From positions 1-36,793 of the forward strand of contig JAGVYH010000016.1 in NCBI GenBank assembly GCA_018303325.1: DNA of 36,793 nucleotides. The letters are read 5' to 3'. The notes under the pieces are model-generated. The model did not search any database. It was not told where the DNA came from and was given only the letters and a program-made list of their open reading frames with translations. Origin of the DNA: Candidatus Woesearchaeota archaeon (GTDB lineage: Archaea; Nanobdellota; Nanobdellia; Woesearchaeales; DSVV01). Shown in pieces: positions 6,720 through 15,477 of the stretch. Position 1 is the first letter of the stretch. Every line of letters begins with the position of its first letter. Made by a program: the position numbers and the translations under genes.

Positions 6720-8810
6720 ATGACCGAAACAAACGATGAAATTAAACCAAATAACACAGAAATTAATGAAAGTGACATCAATGATACACTTAAAACAAAT
6801 AAAACAGAACCAGATGATAAAATTAACCAAGATAATTTAGAAGTCAATGACATTCTTTTTCCATATGAAAAAATAAGAGACGAACAATCTTTACTCATAA
6901 AAGATATTATTTCTGCACTCAAAGAAAAGAAGAATCTCATTGCCAATGCTCCCACTGGATTGGGGAAAACTGCAGCTGCGTTAAGCCCTGTGTTAAAATT
7001 TGCGTTGGATAATAACCTTACTGTTTTCTTTTTGACATCCAGACAAACACAGCATAAGATTGCAATTGAAACCTTAAAGAATATCAAGAGAATCCACGGC
7101 GTTAAGTTTGAGGCTGCTGATATCATAGGAAAGAAATGGATGTGTGCTGTGCCAAATATAAGCGCGCTTTATTCAAATGAGTTTGTTGAATATTGCAAGA
7201 ATATGAGGGAAACAAATAAATGCGCGCATTATACAAAAACAAGGGAAAAAGACTTAAAGTTAACTGTTGAAGCAAAAAAAACAATTGAAGATTTAAGATT
7301 GGAAATAAGAGATTCAGAAGACATAGTTAATTTTTCTTCAGAATTTAATCTTTGCCCTTACGAAATTTCGTTAGAACTTGCAAAAAAAGCAAAGGTCATT
7401 ATAGGCGATTATTTCTATGTTTTTAATCCTTACATAAGCGAGCTGTTTTTCAAGAAAGCAAATATCGAAATTGAAAAAACAATAATTGTTGTTGATGAAG
7501 CTCATAATCTTCCTGAACGAATCAGAGAACTTGCAACATCAAGACTGACCAATTTTATGGTAAGTCGAGCAGTTAAAGAAGCAAAAAAATATGGATTTAA
7601 TGAAACATTAGCCAATCTTAATCTTATTCAAAATTTAATTAATGAATTATCTAATAAAATAAATGTAACAGATGGTGTAACAAATGGTGTAAAAAATAAT
7701 ATAACTGTTGGCGCGAATTCATTTAATAATTCTAGCAAAGGATTTAGTAGTTCTAACAGAATGTATAATCCTGAAACAAAGATTACAAAAGAAGAGTTTG
7801 TTAATCTGATTAATATAGAAAAAGATTATGAGCAGCTTATTGAAGATTTTGAAGTGATTGCTGAAACTGTCAGAGAGAAACAAAAAAGAAGCTTTATTGG
7901 AAGCATTGCTGCATTTCTTGAAGCATGGAAAGGTGAAGATGAAGGGTTTACAAGATTGTTAAAGCTGGAGAACACAAAAGAAGGGCTGTTAACAACTCTG
8001 AGCTATACTTGTCTTGACACATCAATTATTACAGGACAAATTATTGACAATGCTTATTCCACTATTCTCATGTCCGGAACATTGACACCAACGTTTATGT
8101 ACAGAGATTTGCTCGGTATGAAACGGTGTATAGAAAAAGAGTATAAATCGCCGTTTCCAGAAAAAAATAAATTAAGTCTTATTGTGCCTTTGACTACAAC
8201 AAAATATGAGCAGAGAAGCACTGCGCAGTATGAAAATATAGGTAAAATTTCTGCAGATTTAGTCAATAAAATAAAAGGGAATGTGTTTGTGTTTTTCTCC
8301 AGCTACAAAATCAGAGACAGCATTTATCTTTCATTTATGAATGAATGCAAAAAAACAATATTTCTTGAAGATTCAAAAATGAGCAAAGAGCAGAAATTAG
8401 AAATGCTTGAACGGTTCAAGAAATATAAAAAAAGCGGAGCAGTTTTGTTAGGTGTTACGTCAGGCAGTTTTGGTGAGGGAATAGACATGCCAGGAGATTT
8501 ATTGAATGGCGTGATTATTGTTGGTCTGCCTTTGGGTGTTCCTGATCTTGAAACTCGAGAACTTATTGCGTATTTTGACAAGAAATATAAAAAAGGGTGG
8601 GATTACGGTTACTTATTTCCCGCATTCCAAAAAACCCTGCAAAACGCAGGCAGATGCATAAGAAGCGAGACAGACAGAGGCGTTATTGTGTTTCTTGATG
8701 AGCGTTACATCTGGCCAATGTACAAGCGATGTTTTCCTGCAGATTATAAGACAATAATTGCAAAGGATTATGGTAGGATTATTGAAAATTTTTTTGAGGA
8801 GAAGATTTAG
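6720..8810 (+). CDS. XPD/Rad3-like iron-sulfur DNA helicase
   Basis: The 696-aa superfamily 2 helicase carries Walker A APTGLGKTA at 77-85 and a DEAH box (VVDEAH) near 257-262. Four cysteines between them (142, 159, 168, 212) are placed like the 4Fe-4S ligands of XPD. It also has LMSGTLTP, FGEGIDMPG and the motif VI QNAGRCIRSETDRG. XPD enzymes unwind DNA 5' to 3' and act in repair and transcription. Oddities: an acidic, asparagine-rich N-terminal extension of about 45 residues and an asparagine/serine-rich insert (about 315-350) in the Arch/helicase region. The ATG at 6720 has no ribosome binding site but a TATA-like element about 30 nt upstream. The gene appears monocistronic. Confidence 0.92.
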   Translation: MTETNDEIKPNNTEINESDINDTLKTNKTEPDDKINQDNLEVNDILFPYEKIRDEQSLLIKDIISALKEKKNLIANAPTGLGKTAAALSPVLKFALDNNLTVFFLTSRQTQHKIAIETLKNIKRIHGVKFEAADIIGKKWMCAVPNISALYSNEFVEYCKNMRETNKCAHYTKTREKDLKLTVEAKKTIEDLRLEIRDSEDIVNFSSEFNLCPYEISLELAKKAKVIIGDYFYVFNPYISELFFKKANIEIEKTIIVVDEAHNLPERIRELATSRLTNFMVSRAVKEAKKYGFNETLANLNLIQNLINELSNKINVTDGVTNGVKNNITVGANSFNNSSKGFSSSNRMYNPETKITKEEFVNLINIEKDYEQLIEDFEVIAETVREKQKRSFIGSIAAFLEAWKGEDEGFTRLLKLENTKEGLLTTLSYTCLDTSIITGQIIDNAYSTILMSGTLTPTFMYRDLLGMKRCIEKEYKSPFPEKNKLSLIVPLTTTKYEQRSTAQYENIGKISADLVNKIKGNVFVFFSSYKIRDSIYLSFMNECKKTIFLEDSKMSKEQKLEMLERFKKYKKSGAVLLGVTSGSFGEGIDMPGDLLNGVIIVGLPLGVPDLETRELIAYFDKKYKKGWDYGYLFPAFQKTLQNAGRCIRSETDRGVIVFLDERYIWPMYKRCFPADYKTIIAKDYGRIIENFFEEKI

Positions 8811-8865
8811 AACAAAATGCGTAAGGAAAAATTAGTACGCTCTTGATAGGAAAATAGAACAAAAT

Positions 8866-8875
8866 CTTTATAAAA
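8866..8875 (+). promoter_or_regulatory. TATA box of a leaderless gene (8899)
   Basis: CTTTATAAAA is centred about 28 nt before the ATG at 8899, which has no Shine-Dalgarno sequence. Transcription would start at or next to the start codon. Confidence 0.55.
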
Positions 8876-8898
8876 CACCACCAGATTCACATGTTAAA

Positions 8899-9663
8899 AT
8901 GAATGATTTAGATATAATTCCCGACCTTGATCCAGAACTAATGAGATTAATTAGAAGATATAACAGCATTTCTAATATTCCTAATGATGCATTAATAGAA
9001 AAAGGATATATTAGACATAGAAAAAGAGTAAAAGGACAAGATGGGACTAAAAGAGAAACTATTGTTGTTGTTTCAATGGATACTTTATCTGAGAAGCAAA
9101 TTGCTAAGGCGTATAAAGATTCAGGTATAGAAGTACAAGATGAAGCAGAAAAAGGTCTTACAGAAGAACAATCTCTTGACAGTCTAATTGAAACTGCTCA
9201 GGCAAGAGTAGAAGCAGGATTTAGTCAAGGTATAGGCATGTATCTTTCTATGCAACAGAGAAAAGCACTTGTTGATGGTGTTTATGATTGGGTAAGCACA
9301 GTATACAGTACTGTTGAAGAAAAAGTTGATGTAAGTAAAGAAGGTGGCACTAAAGATAGAAGAGATAGAAAAGGTCAACAAGATGAAAAAAAACCAACCT
9401 TAACTTCTGAAGGTGTTCCACATGTGCAATTTGTCGAGCAAGGCAGTGCTTATTTAAGAAAAAATCCTATGAATGTAACTCATGGCAGCAAGATAATTGG
9501 GTATGTATTAAGAGAATTCTTAGATGGATTTATGCCGGGCGAGAAACGAAGTTTTGAGGAATATTTCAAGAGAGGCGAAGAAACATACTTTAGAGAAAAG
9601 CGAGAAAAAAAAGAAGGGCGAAAAGCACGAAGAGCACTTGAAGAGCTTAGCGAAGCGATGTAA
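8899..9663 (+). CDS. Unknown charged helical protein, 254 aa
   Basis: I do not recognise this family. The protein is soluble, without cysteine, signal or membrane segments. The N-terminal part (residues 1-80) contains DPELMRLIRRYN and a predicted beta hairpin (KGYIRHRKRVKGQDGTKRET IVVV split by a turn). The middle is a lysine/aspartate-rich linker (KEGGTKDRRDRKGQQDEKK). The C-terminal 90 residues (YVLREFLDGFMPGEKRSFEE, then a long basic helix REKREKKEGRKARRALEEL) look helical and could bind nucleic acid. The ATG at 8899 fits a leaderless start after the TATA box at 8866. It stands between the helicase and another leaderless gene, each with its own promoter. Confidence 0.75.
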   Translation: MNDLDIIPDLDPELMRLIRRYNSISNIPNDALIEKGYIRHRKRVKGQDGTKRETIVVVSMDTLSEKQIAKAYKDSGIEVQDEAEKGLTEEQSLDSLIETAQARVEAGFSQGIGMYLSMQQRKALVDGVYDWVSTVYSTVEEKVDVSKEGGTKDRRDRKGQQDEKKPTLTSEGVPHVQFVEQGSAYLRKNPMNVTHGSKIIGYVLREFLDGFMPGEKRSFEEYFKRGEETYFREKREKKEGRKARRALEELSEAM

Positions 9664-9812
9664 TCATTCATTTACTTCTTCCTGAACTTAATTTTACACA
9701 TAATTATTCTACTAAATTCTCTCTTTTGTACACTATCCCTTTTTTGCACAAATCTCAACCGCTTCTACACAATCACCATACAAGTATACAAAACACACAA
9801 AAAACCATAATA

Positions 9813-9820
9813 TTTATATA
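9813..9820 (+). promoter_or_regulatory. TATA box of a leaderless gene (9844)
   Basis: TTTATATA is centred 27-28 nt before the ATG at 9844, with no ribosome binding site in between. This is the same architecture as at 8866. Confidence 0.55.
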
Positions 9821-9843
9821 CTGATATATGATTATACTATGTT

Positions 9844-10260
9844 ATGGTAATGCTATTTGACTTGTTTAACCTATCTGAAGATGTTTATGAAGTTATATTC
9901 GCAACCAAGCAGCAGGCTATAGTAGGAAAACTTTTACTCAGAGAAATGAAGAAAAAGAATGGTGTTATGAACAAGGCAGAAATGAGCGAGTTTGCTACAT
10001 TGTTGCATGATGGTGAAATGATAACTGAAATTGAAGCACCACCATATCTTGGAAAGAAAGTAAAATTGAGTTACAATAAAAGACAATTCTATGATAGAAT
10101 CTTAACACCAATGAAATCAATGGGTATGATAGATTATGATCTTTACAAAAAAGTTTACAGAGTGAGCGATAATTTTAATAAAGTGTTGACAAAGATAGGT
10201 ATTATGTGGATGCAGGAATACAGAAGAGACCTTAACAAGGAATCTAAAAAATTATTATAA
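9844..10260 (+). CDS. Unknown protein, possibly winged-helix, 138 aa
   Basis: This is a small helix-rich protein with no cysteine and no membrane segment. Residues 15-60 (EVIFATKQQAIVGKLLLREM, then NKAEMSEFATLLHDGEMI) and 75-115 (KRQFYDRILTPMKSMGMIDY, then DLYKKVYRVSDNF) alternate helices with a beta hairpin. The second half resembles the last helix and wing of a winged-helix domain (a D..ILTPMKSMGMI-like helix followed by a hydrophobic strand pair). The resemblance is structural guesswork. Start at ATG 9844, with ATG 9850 also possible; both fit leaderless transcription. It may be a transcription regulator, but no family is recognised. Confidence 0.7.
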   Translation: MVMLFDLFNLSEDVYEVIFATKQQAIVGKLLLREMKKKNGVMNKAEMSEFATLLHDGEMITEIEAPPYLGKKVKLSYNKRQFYDRILTPMKSMGMIDYDLYKKVYRVSDNFNKVLTKIGIMWMQEYRRDLNKESKKLL

Positions 10261-10284
10261 CTAATAAATTATAAAAAATAGAGA

Positions 10285-10368
10285 GCTTTGAAAAACTCTT
10301 TTTTATGATATTTTTCAAAGCGGTTCTATTAAGGGTTTTGACTATTTGGATAGGTTATTCAAAACCCT
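10285..10368. terminator. Two tandem hairpins after the 138-aa gene
   Basis: 10285-10295 pairs perfectly with 10311-10321 (11 bp, T-rich loop), and 10332-10341 pairs perfectly with 10359-10368 (10 bp). They follow the stop codon at 10260 and precede the promoter of the SpoIIM-like gene, so they may end the upstream transcript. Archaeal termination usually needs only T-runs, so the role is not certain. Confidence 0.4.
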
Positions 10369-10496
10369 CAATAATCAATTCCAAAATCATTATAAATACT
10401 TTGTCAAAAAGAGATAATAAAAATAAGATAATTTAAACACGAATTTATGTTTAATTTGTATAAAAAAGAAAATCGTATAAAAAAAGAGGTTGAAAC

Positions 10497-11405
10497 ATGG
10501 TTTTAGAGCAAGTATTCAAAGCCAAATGGCTAGAAAAAAGACCGTTGTCTGCTTTATTTCTTGGATTGATGTATGCTGTAATTGGTATTATCAGCGCAAA
10601 ACTTATTTTTCCGGGCAGCACAAGTTTAATGACTGTTGCATTTACATCTATTTTACTTGTTCCTTCTTTGAACAGATTGTTATCTGATGAAGAGAACGTT
10701 GAAATCAGAGAGCAAAAATTTTCCATAAAATTACTTATTAAAGATCATAGAGATATTTTCGAGATATATTTCTTCATGTTCATTGGTGTATTTTTGGCGT
10801 ATGCTTTGTTTACATTGATACTTCCGCAGCCGACAATATTAAGCATGTTCTCTGCGCAGTTAAAAGTCGCTGGGTTTACAGGCAAGGCTTTCAGCGGTTT
10901 CATCAATCAGGAGATAATAGATATTTTGTTAAATAATTTGCTTGTGATGATTGTTTGTTTAATACTTTCTATTGTTTACGGTGCAGGCTCAATTTTGTTC
11001 TTGGTATGGAACGCAAGTGTATGGGGCGCTGTGTTTGGTTATGTTGCACACAATTCATTTGGGCAGACACATCCTTTGATTGCATTTGGCGCAGTTATGG
11101 CGCCGGTATTAGCGCATATGATAACAGAAGCAATGAGTTATTTCTCAGCAGCAATTGTCGGCGGTATTGTAAGCAAAGCAGTAATGAGAGAAGATTTGTT
11201 TAGCGAGAAATTCCACCACATACTTAGCGACGCAATGATCTTATTGCTTCTTGGCTTTGTGATGGTTGCAATAGCTGCAGTAATTGAAGTTATGCTTTAT
11301 CCTTACTCTGGCGCAATATTAATTGGATTTGTAATGCTGTTGGCTTTGATAATCGGCGCGCTTGAGCCGACTAATGTGATGGAGAAAGAAGGAACGGAAA
11401 ATTAA
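10497..11405 (+). CDS. SpoIIM/DUF95-family integral membrane protein
   Basis: The 302-aa protein has about six or seven transmembrane segments: two near the N terminus (residues 17-65), one near 95-115, and four in the C-terminal half. The block NNLLVMIVCLILSIVYGAGS followed by LVWNASVWGAVFGYVA matches the SpoIIM/DUF95 signature (Asn near the membrane, small-residue helix, then N-[AG]-S..G). In bacteria SpoIIM helps peptidoglycan remodelling in the engulfment membrane; archaeal members have no assigned role. ATG 10497 follows GAGGT (10486-10490), with a TATA-like TGTATAAAA near 10458-10466. It stands alone between unrelated genes. Confidence 0.8.
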   Translation: MVLEQVFKAKWLEKRPLSALFLGLMYAVIGIISAKLIFPGSTSLMTVAFTSILLVPSLNRLLSDEENVEIREQKFSIKLLIKDHRDIFEIYFFMFIGVFLAYALFTLILPQPTILSMFSAQLKVAGFTGKAFSGFINQEIIDILLNNLLVMIVCLILSIVYGAGSILFLVWNASVWGAVFGYVAHNSFGQTHPLIAFGAVMAPVLAHMITEAMSYFSAAIVGGIVSKAVMREDLFSEKFHHILSDAMILLLLGFVMVAIAAVIEVMLYPYSGAILIGFVMLLALIIGALEPTNVMEKEGTEN

Positions 11406-11445
11406 ATTTTACTAAGTTTACCAGTTGCTTGAGTTGTTTGGATAA

Positions 11446-11571
11446 GGTAATGTAAATAATTTGAGAGTATAAGAATTTTTTGAGAGTGTAAGGTTTTTCG
11501 TTGAAACTCAGGTAGTGTAAATAATTTGGTATTGTAATAATTGGTAGTGTAAATAATTTTGTTGAAACTCA
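11446..11571 (+). repeat. Tandem-like repeats GGTAGTGTAAATAATTT
   Basis: The convergent spacer 11406-11620 holds repeated words. GGTARTGTAAATAATTT occurs at 11446-11462, 11511-11527 and 11543-11559, with a degenerate copy near 11528-11542 and a looser GAGAGTRTAAG pair at 11463-11491. GTTGAAACTCA occurs at 11500-11510 and 11561-11571. The 23 bases 11541-11563 reappear exactly, inverted, at 23105-23127. The sequence resembles the end of an island or a decayed array, but spacing is not CRISPR-like. Confidence 0.55.
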
Positions 11572-11576
11572 TATTT

Positions 11577-11599
11577 TATGCCAAATAAAAAAAGGCATA
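11577..11599 (-). terminator. Short stem with T-run downstream of the giant gene
   Basis: TATGCC (11577-11582) can pair with GGCATA (11594-11599); on the minus strand the loop is a run of T. It lies about 20 nt after the end of the 1269-aa gene and between convergent genes, so it may serve either strand. The stem is only 6 bp. Confidence 0.3.
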
Positions 11600-11620
11600 T
11601 AATATGCAACATAAATTATA

Positions 11621-14600
11621 CTAAGTAACTTCTATTCTTCCATGCAAATCTCCATACTTTGTATTGAATCGTTCAATGAGTTCTTGTGTACTTCTGCGGA
11701 AGCCGATGATATATCCTTTGGCATCATTCACTTGTGGGATATCCTGATGATCTTGTGGGCTCACAATTCCATACGTATCAGAAATTGGTTTTTTGGCTTG
11801 TGCAGGGTCATAATGATTAATCCAGAATCCTTCCAGCAAATGTTCTCCTGTGTATGATTCATCGAAAACTTTTTCCAAGTAATGAACATTTTTTTGTGCT
11901 ACTGTTTTGTTGAATTTAAATCCCTGTTCACTCATGGTCTTAACATTAACACCATGTCCAGTACTGCCATCATCAATTCGGCTTTGCTTATAAGTAAAAT
12001 CCTTTTCTTCTTCTAGTTCCAGCAATTCTGCAATATGACGAATATACTGCCATACTGAGCGCTGTGCGAGCTTATGAGATGTATTAAAAACAATTTCGTT
12101 TATATGATGCATTCGCGCAGTTTGAAGAATAGCTTTTGTATAGAGAGGCAACCAGTGTGCTTCATGGTTTGGCTCATCAAGGAAATCAGCGATATCCTGC
12201 AACATCACCACACCATCAACATACAGCAATTCTTTACTTTCTCTATCATGACATCGAGATAGGAAAGCTTTGCCAACAGTTGACTTGTGCTGACTAGATT
12301 CATAAATGTTGGCAGCAATAATACTTATATTTCGATCCTGCATATGCGCATAGCCACACCTCTGAAATTTTCCTCCATTTCCAGTGCATTCAGCAGCATT
12401 ATTAAAAAAATTATGTAATGGATTTTCATTAAATTCTAATCTCAACTCGTCAAACGTCCACGATGTAGAAAGGCCATTTTTCAGGCGGTTAATAGCGTTG
12501 ATAAAATCATCATCCAATCCATGCTTTATTCCCAAGTAATATTTAGAATCAAGGATTCGGGTAAAAAGAATATCCGGCTGATCAACAAACAATGAATCAG
12601 CGCTAATTTGTTTTTTCTTGGCAGTTTCTAAATAGCGTTGTATTGGTTCTTCCTTTTCATGGAAAAAGCGATTAAAATTAAATTTAGCAAGGGTCTCAGC
12701 AACTTCTGGAGGAAGAAATTTTTCTTGTTTTTCTTTCCATAATTCTACAATGGAACTCACTGCCGCTTGGCGAAAAGATGCTTTCTCCTTAAATGTTTGG
12801 CTTTGCGCTATTTGATGCATTTCTCTAAATAAATAACCAATAGCATCAACTTCACGAAGCATTCTCTCCCTTATGCCTTGTTTTTTCCCCTGAGGACGTG
12901 CTGTCGTGACAGTATACTTTGACAAGATTCCTGGAACAAACAGAGAGCTGCTTTCGGTAAGAATGGCAGATGAAAAATGTGAGTAGTGCTCGAGGAACGC
13001 CCATTTTGGAAGAGATTCGTGTTCACCTTTTGGGGTAGCATCCAATTCGAAAAATGGGATAGCCATCTCTTTTGCATTTTTTAGCGCCAGAAGATACACG
13101 TCGAGTTGCTGAGGAGAAGCTGTTAAAAATTCAGTTAGTCTCTCTACTAATTCTGGTCTTCTGACGAGACTGTCAATGCTAAAAGCCACTTCAAAAAAGT
13201 CATGCAGCGTTCTTTCCAATGCAATCTCTACAATTTGTTTTCTCTTTTTTGGAACAGATGAAACTTCTTCCATGAGCTGCTTTACATAATCTTGTTTTTC
13301 CGCTTCATCTGATGGCAGCACGCACAAAAAATAAAGCGGATGCTTTGCAGGAAATATCATGGGCATTCCATACGCTTGTTTGAGTTCAACATATAATGTA
13401 AGTGCCTTATCCAGAGCTTTCGTCATTTCAGAAGAAGTATAAGCTTCGAAGAATACTTGTTTCATTCTTTTTTTAGTGGCTTCGTCAAAATGAGGATACT
13501 CTTGCTGAATATCTCTAAGACGCTGGTCAATAAATGAACCGTCTGTTTGTTTTTCAGTTTTTTTTTCATTAGAAACTATATGTTTCCACACAGCATCTGG
13601 CCCTCCGGTTGCTATAGCAAAAATATTTTCCTGAGTGAGTTGATTAACAGGGACATAGAGAAGATTCTCCAAAGCAAGTTTTCTTCGTGCTCCTGTTTCA
13701 TCATGGGCAGTTTCAGCCAAAGCATATTCCAATAATTTTCCGAGACGAAAAAATGTCTCTCTTCTTGCTGATTCTTCCATGGATTTCATCACTGCTTCAT
13801 TTGTCTGGAATAAATGAGGGAAATGATACACTATAAAAGTAAATGCTTCAGCAGAATGAACGCTTCCCAGAGAAGACGGAAGCTCTTCGACCATAAATTT
13901 GATAGCTGATCTGTTGACGTAAGTATCATAATTTTTACTATAACCATACATCTTATTACGATAATCTTGACCATAATCAGGTTTAAAGAATGTGTTTATG
14001 CTTTCTCTGCCCCATGCAGCAAGCACATTTTCCAGTGAAATGACTGGATACTTTTTTTCACCTGCTTCATTTTCTAAATCAGATAACTCTGCCAATGGCA
14101 TTGCAATTCTGAGCAATTCCCAAGTTGATATCCCCAATCTTGGCAATCCTTCATGTTGAGAATGATATCGCGGATTGTCAATCATGCTTTGTGCAAGATA
14201 AACATCTTTTATTCTCTGAGTTGCATAGCCGGAAAGATCCATCATAGAGCCATCGATTACTTTGTCAATGCCTTCAGGTTCGCGAGGCCGGTTTTCCCAA
14301 ATTTCTTTTGTTTTTTTCCATATTTTTTTATAGCGGTCAAGATTGCCTAAACTTAGTTCTAAATCAGCAACGTCGAACCAGCGCATTTTGTTGAATTCTC
14401 TTTCAAGTAGTTCTTCATATTCACTTATATGTCTCTTGGCTTTAACTCTTCTCTCAAATTCTTCAATGACTTCACGATACAAGGAAGCGCTTCGCTGCAG
14501 CTGATGATGTTCCATAACTATACACAGTTCACGTGCATGTTCCATTATCGCACATAGTTCACGTGCTTTAGATGGCATCCTCGAAGCGTTGTTTTCGTTA

Positions 14601-15430
14601 AGAAGATTCTCCAATATTTTTTCTGATTTCTTCTTCACCTTGCTTTGGCAGCCGTGCTTTTCTCCATACTCAAACAAATCTTGATAACGGCTTTGATCTG
14701 CCAGTATTTTGACTGCTTTGTCATGAAGATTATATTTTTCAGCATAACTAATTGCTTCATCTGTTCTCTGTTCGGAGCATAAAATGGCCAGCGATTTCTC
14801 ATGCATTGCTTTATCTTCTGCATATTTCAAAGCTCCATCAATATCTTTCATCTTCAGAAGTGTTTCGACGGCGACTCCGTTTAAATTTTGCTCTTGCGCA
14901 TACCTGAGTAAACGGGGGTGGTCATTTAATTGTATCAGGAAATCCAATGCATAAGTATGATTATTATGCTGCAAGGCTAACTCAACACCGTCCTCAAATC
15001 GTTTCAATTCTTTCAGAAGCTCCAGTTGCAGCTGAACAAGCCCTAATGATTTTGCTGCATTATACTGTCTATTAATATTGCCTATCCGTTCGTGAATACG
15101 AAGCGCTTCTCGATTGTAAATCTCGTGAGTATCTGCAAAATCAGATGCTTGACGCAGGAGTTCTTGAACTTTTTGATATGCTTCTTGTTGACGCTGGTCA
15201 TAATTACAATAACATACGAAATTAGTCGTGAATATTCCTCCTTCATTATTACATTCTTCTTCATCACCACATCTGTCATCGTGGTGAATATCTCCTTTCT
15301 CTTTGTCCGGAGAAGAAAGTTGTTCTACTAATGCGTCAAACTGCAACTTTTTGTCTGATTCAACTATTCCACCAACTATTCCAACTGTTGAAATGCTTGA
15401 CACTCCTTCTGTTATTACATCATCTTTCAT
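11621..15430 (-). CDS. Giant 1269-aa alpha-solenoid protein of unknown function
   Basis: I do not recognise a named family. Residues 54, 60, 73 and 75 are cysteines (C-x5-C-x12-C-x-C), a possible metal site. Residues about 150-260 form roughly five helical repeats of about 26 residues, of the type SYAEKYNLHDKAVKILADQ, resembling clathrin/TPR-like alpha-solenoids. A short in-frame tandem duplication, ARELCAIMEH/ARELCIVMEH, follows near 288-307. The middle is helical and charged. The last 270 residues form a separate alpha/beta-looking domain (ISIIAANIY, KAFLSRCHD, ELLYVDGVVM, INEIVFNTSHKLAQRS), vaguely acetyltransferase-like but unproven. There is no signal peptide or membrane segment, so it is probably cytoplasmic. 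ATG 15430 overlaps the stop of the 16-codon mini-ORF as ATGA. Composition appears richer in GC than that of neighbouring genes, suggesting transfer. Confidence 0.85.
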   Translation of the reverse strand: MKDDVITEGVSSISTVGIVGGIVESDKKLQFDALVEQLSSPDKEKGDIHHDDRCGDEEECNNEGGIFTTNFVCYCNYDQRQQEAYQKVQELLRQASDFADTHEIYNREALRIHERIGNINRQYNAAKSLGLVQLQLELLKELKRFEDGVELALQHNNHTYALDFLIQLNDHPRLLRYAQEQNLNGVAVETLLKMKDIDGALKYAEDKAMHEKSLAILCSEQRTDEAISYAEKYNLHDKAVKILADQSRYQDLFEYGEKHGCQSKVKKKSEKILENLLNENNASRMPSKARELCAIMEHARELCIVMEHHQLQRSASLYREVIEEFERRVKAKRHISEYEELLEREFNKMRWFDVADLELSLGNLDRYKKIWKKTKEIWENRPREPEGIDKVIDGSMMDLSGYATQRIKDVYLAQSMIDNPRYHSQHEGLPRLGISTWELLRIAMPLAELSDLENEAGEKKYPVISLENVLAAWGRESINTFFKPDYGQDYRNKMYGYSKNYDTYVNRSAIKFMVEELPSSLGSVHSAEAFTFIVYHFPHLFQTNEAVMKSMEESARRETFFRLGKLLEYALAETAHDETGARRKLALENLLYVPVNQLTQENIFAIATGGPDAVWKHIVSNEKKTEKQTDGSFIDQRLRDIQQEYPHFDEATKKRMKQVFFEAYTSSEMTKALDKALTLYVELKQAYGMPMIFPAKHPLYFLCVLPSDEAEKQDYVKQLMEEVSSVPKKRKQIVEIALERTLHDFFEVAFSIDSLVRRPELVERLTEFLTASPQQLDVYLLALKNAKEMAIPFFELDATPKGEHESLPKWAFLEHYSHFSSAILTESSSLFVPGILSKYTVTTARPQGKKQGIRERMLREVDAIGYLFREMHQIAQSQTFKEKASFRQAAVSSIVELWKEKQEKFLPPEVAETLAKFNFNRFFHEKEEPIQRYLETAKKKQISADSLFVDQPDILFTRILDSKYYLGIKHGLDDDFINAINRLKNGLSTSWTFDELRLEFNENPLHNFFNNAAECTGNGGKFQRCGYAHMQDRNISIIAANIYESSQHKSTVGKAFLSRCHDRESKELLYVDGVVMLQDIADFLDEPNHEAHWLPLYTKAILQTARMHHINEIVFNTSHKLAQRSVWQYIRHIAELLELEEEKDFTYKQSRIDDGSTGHGVNVKTMSEQGFKFNKTVAQKNVHYLEKVFDESYTGEHLLEGFWINHYDPAQAKKPISDTYGIVSPQDHQDIPQVNDAKGYIIGFRRSTQELIERFNTKYGDLHGRIEVT

Positions 15431-15477
15431 ATTACATCATCTTTCATATTACCATATTTCATGTTACTATCTTTCAT
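15414..15477. repeat. Four head-to-tail units at the giant gene's start
   Basis: ATTACATCATCTTTCAT occurs twice in perfect tandem (15414-15430, 15431-15447). Two 15-base relatives follow (15448-15462, 15463-15477), all ending in TTTCAT, the complement of an ATGAAA start. The array duplicates the translation start of the 1269-aa gene. Confidence 0.75.
15427..15477 (-). CDS. 16-aa mini-ORF linking regulator and giant gene
   Basis: The frame encodes MKDSNMKYGNMKDDVI. Its ATG overlaps the TGA of the upstream regulator gene (ATGA), and its TGA overlaps the ATG of the giant gene (ATGA again). It therefore bridges the two genes without a gap. It consists of repeated units (15414-15430 and 15431-15447 are identical 17-mers; 15448-15462 and 15463-15477 are degraded copies), each containing ATGAAAKAT. 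It may be only the product of a slippage duplication of the giant gene's start. The double overlap would still allow termination-reinitiation coupling. There is no evidence that the peptide itself has a function. Confidence 0.4.
   Translation of the reverse strand: MKDSNMKYGNMKDDVI

Noticed and set aside
11446-11571. Possible CRISPR-like array
   Set aside because: Repeat words are short, degenerate and irregularly spaced, with no unique spacers of constant length and no cas genes.
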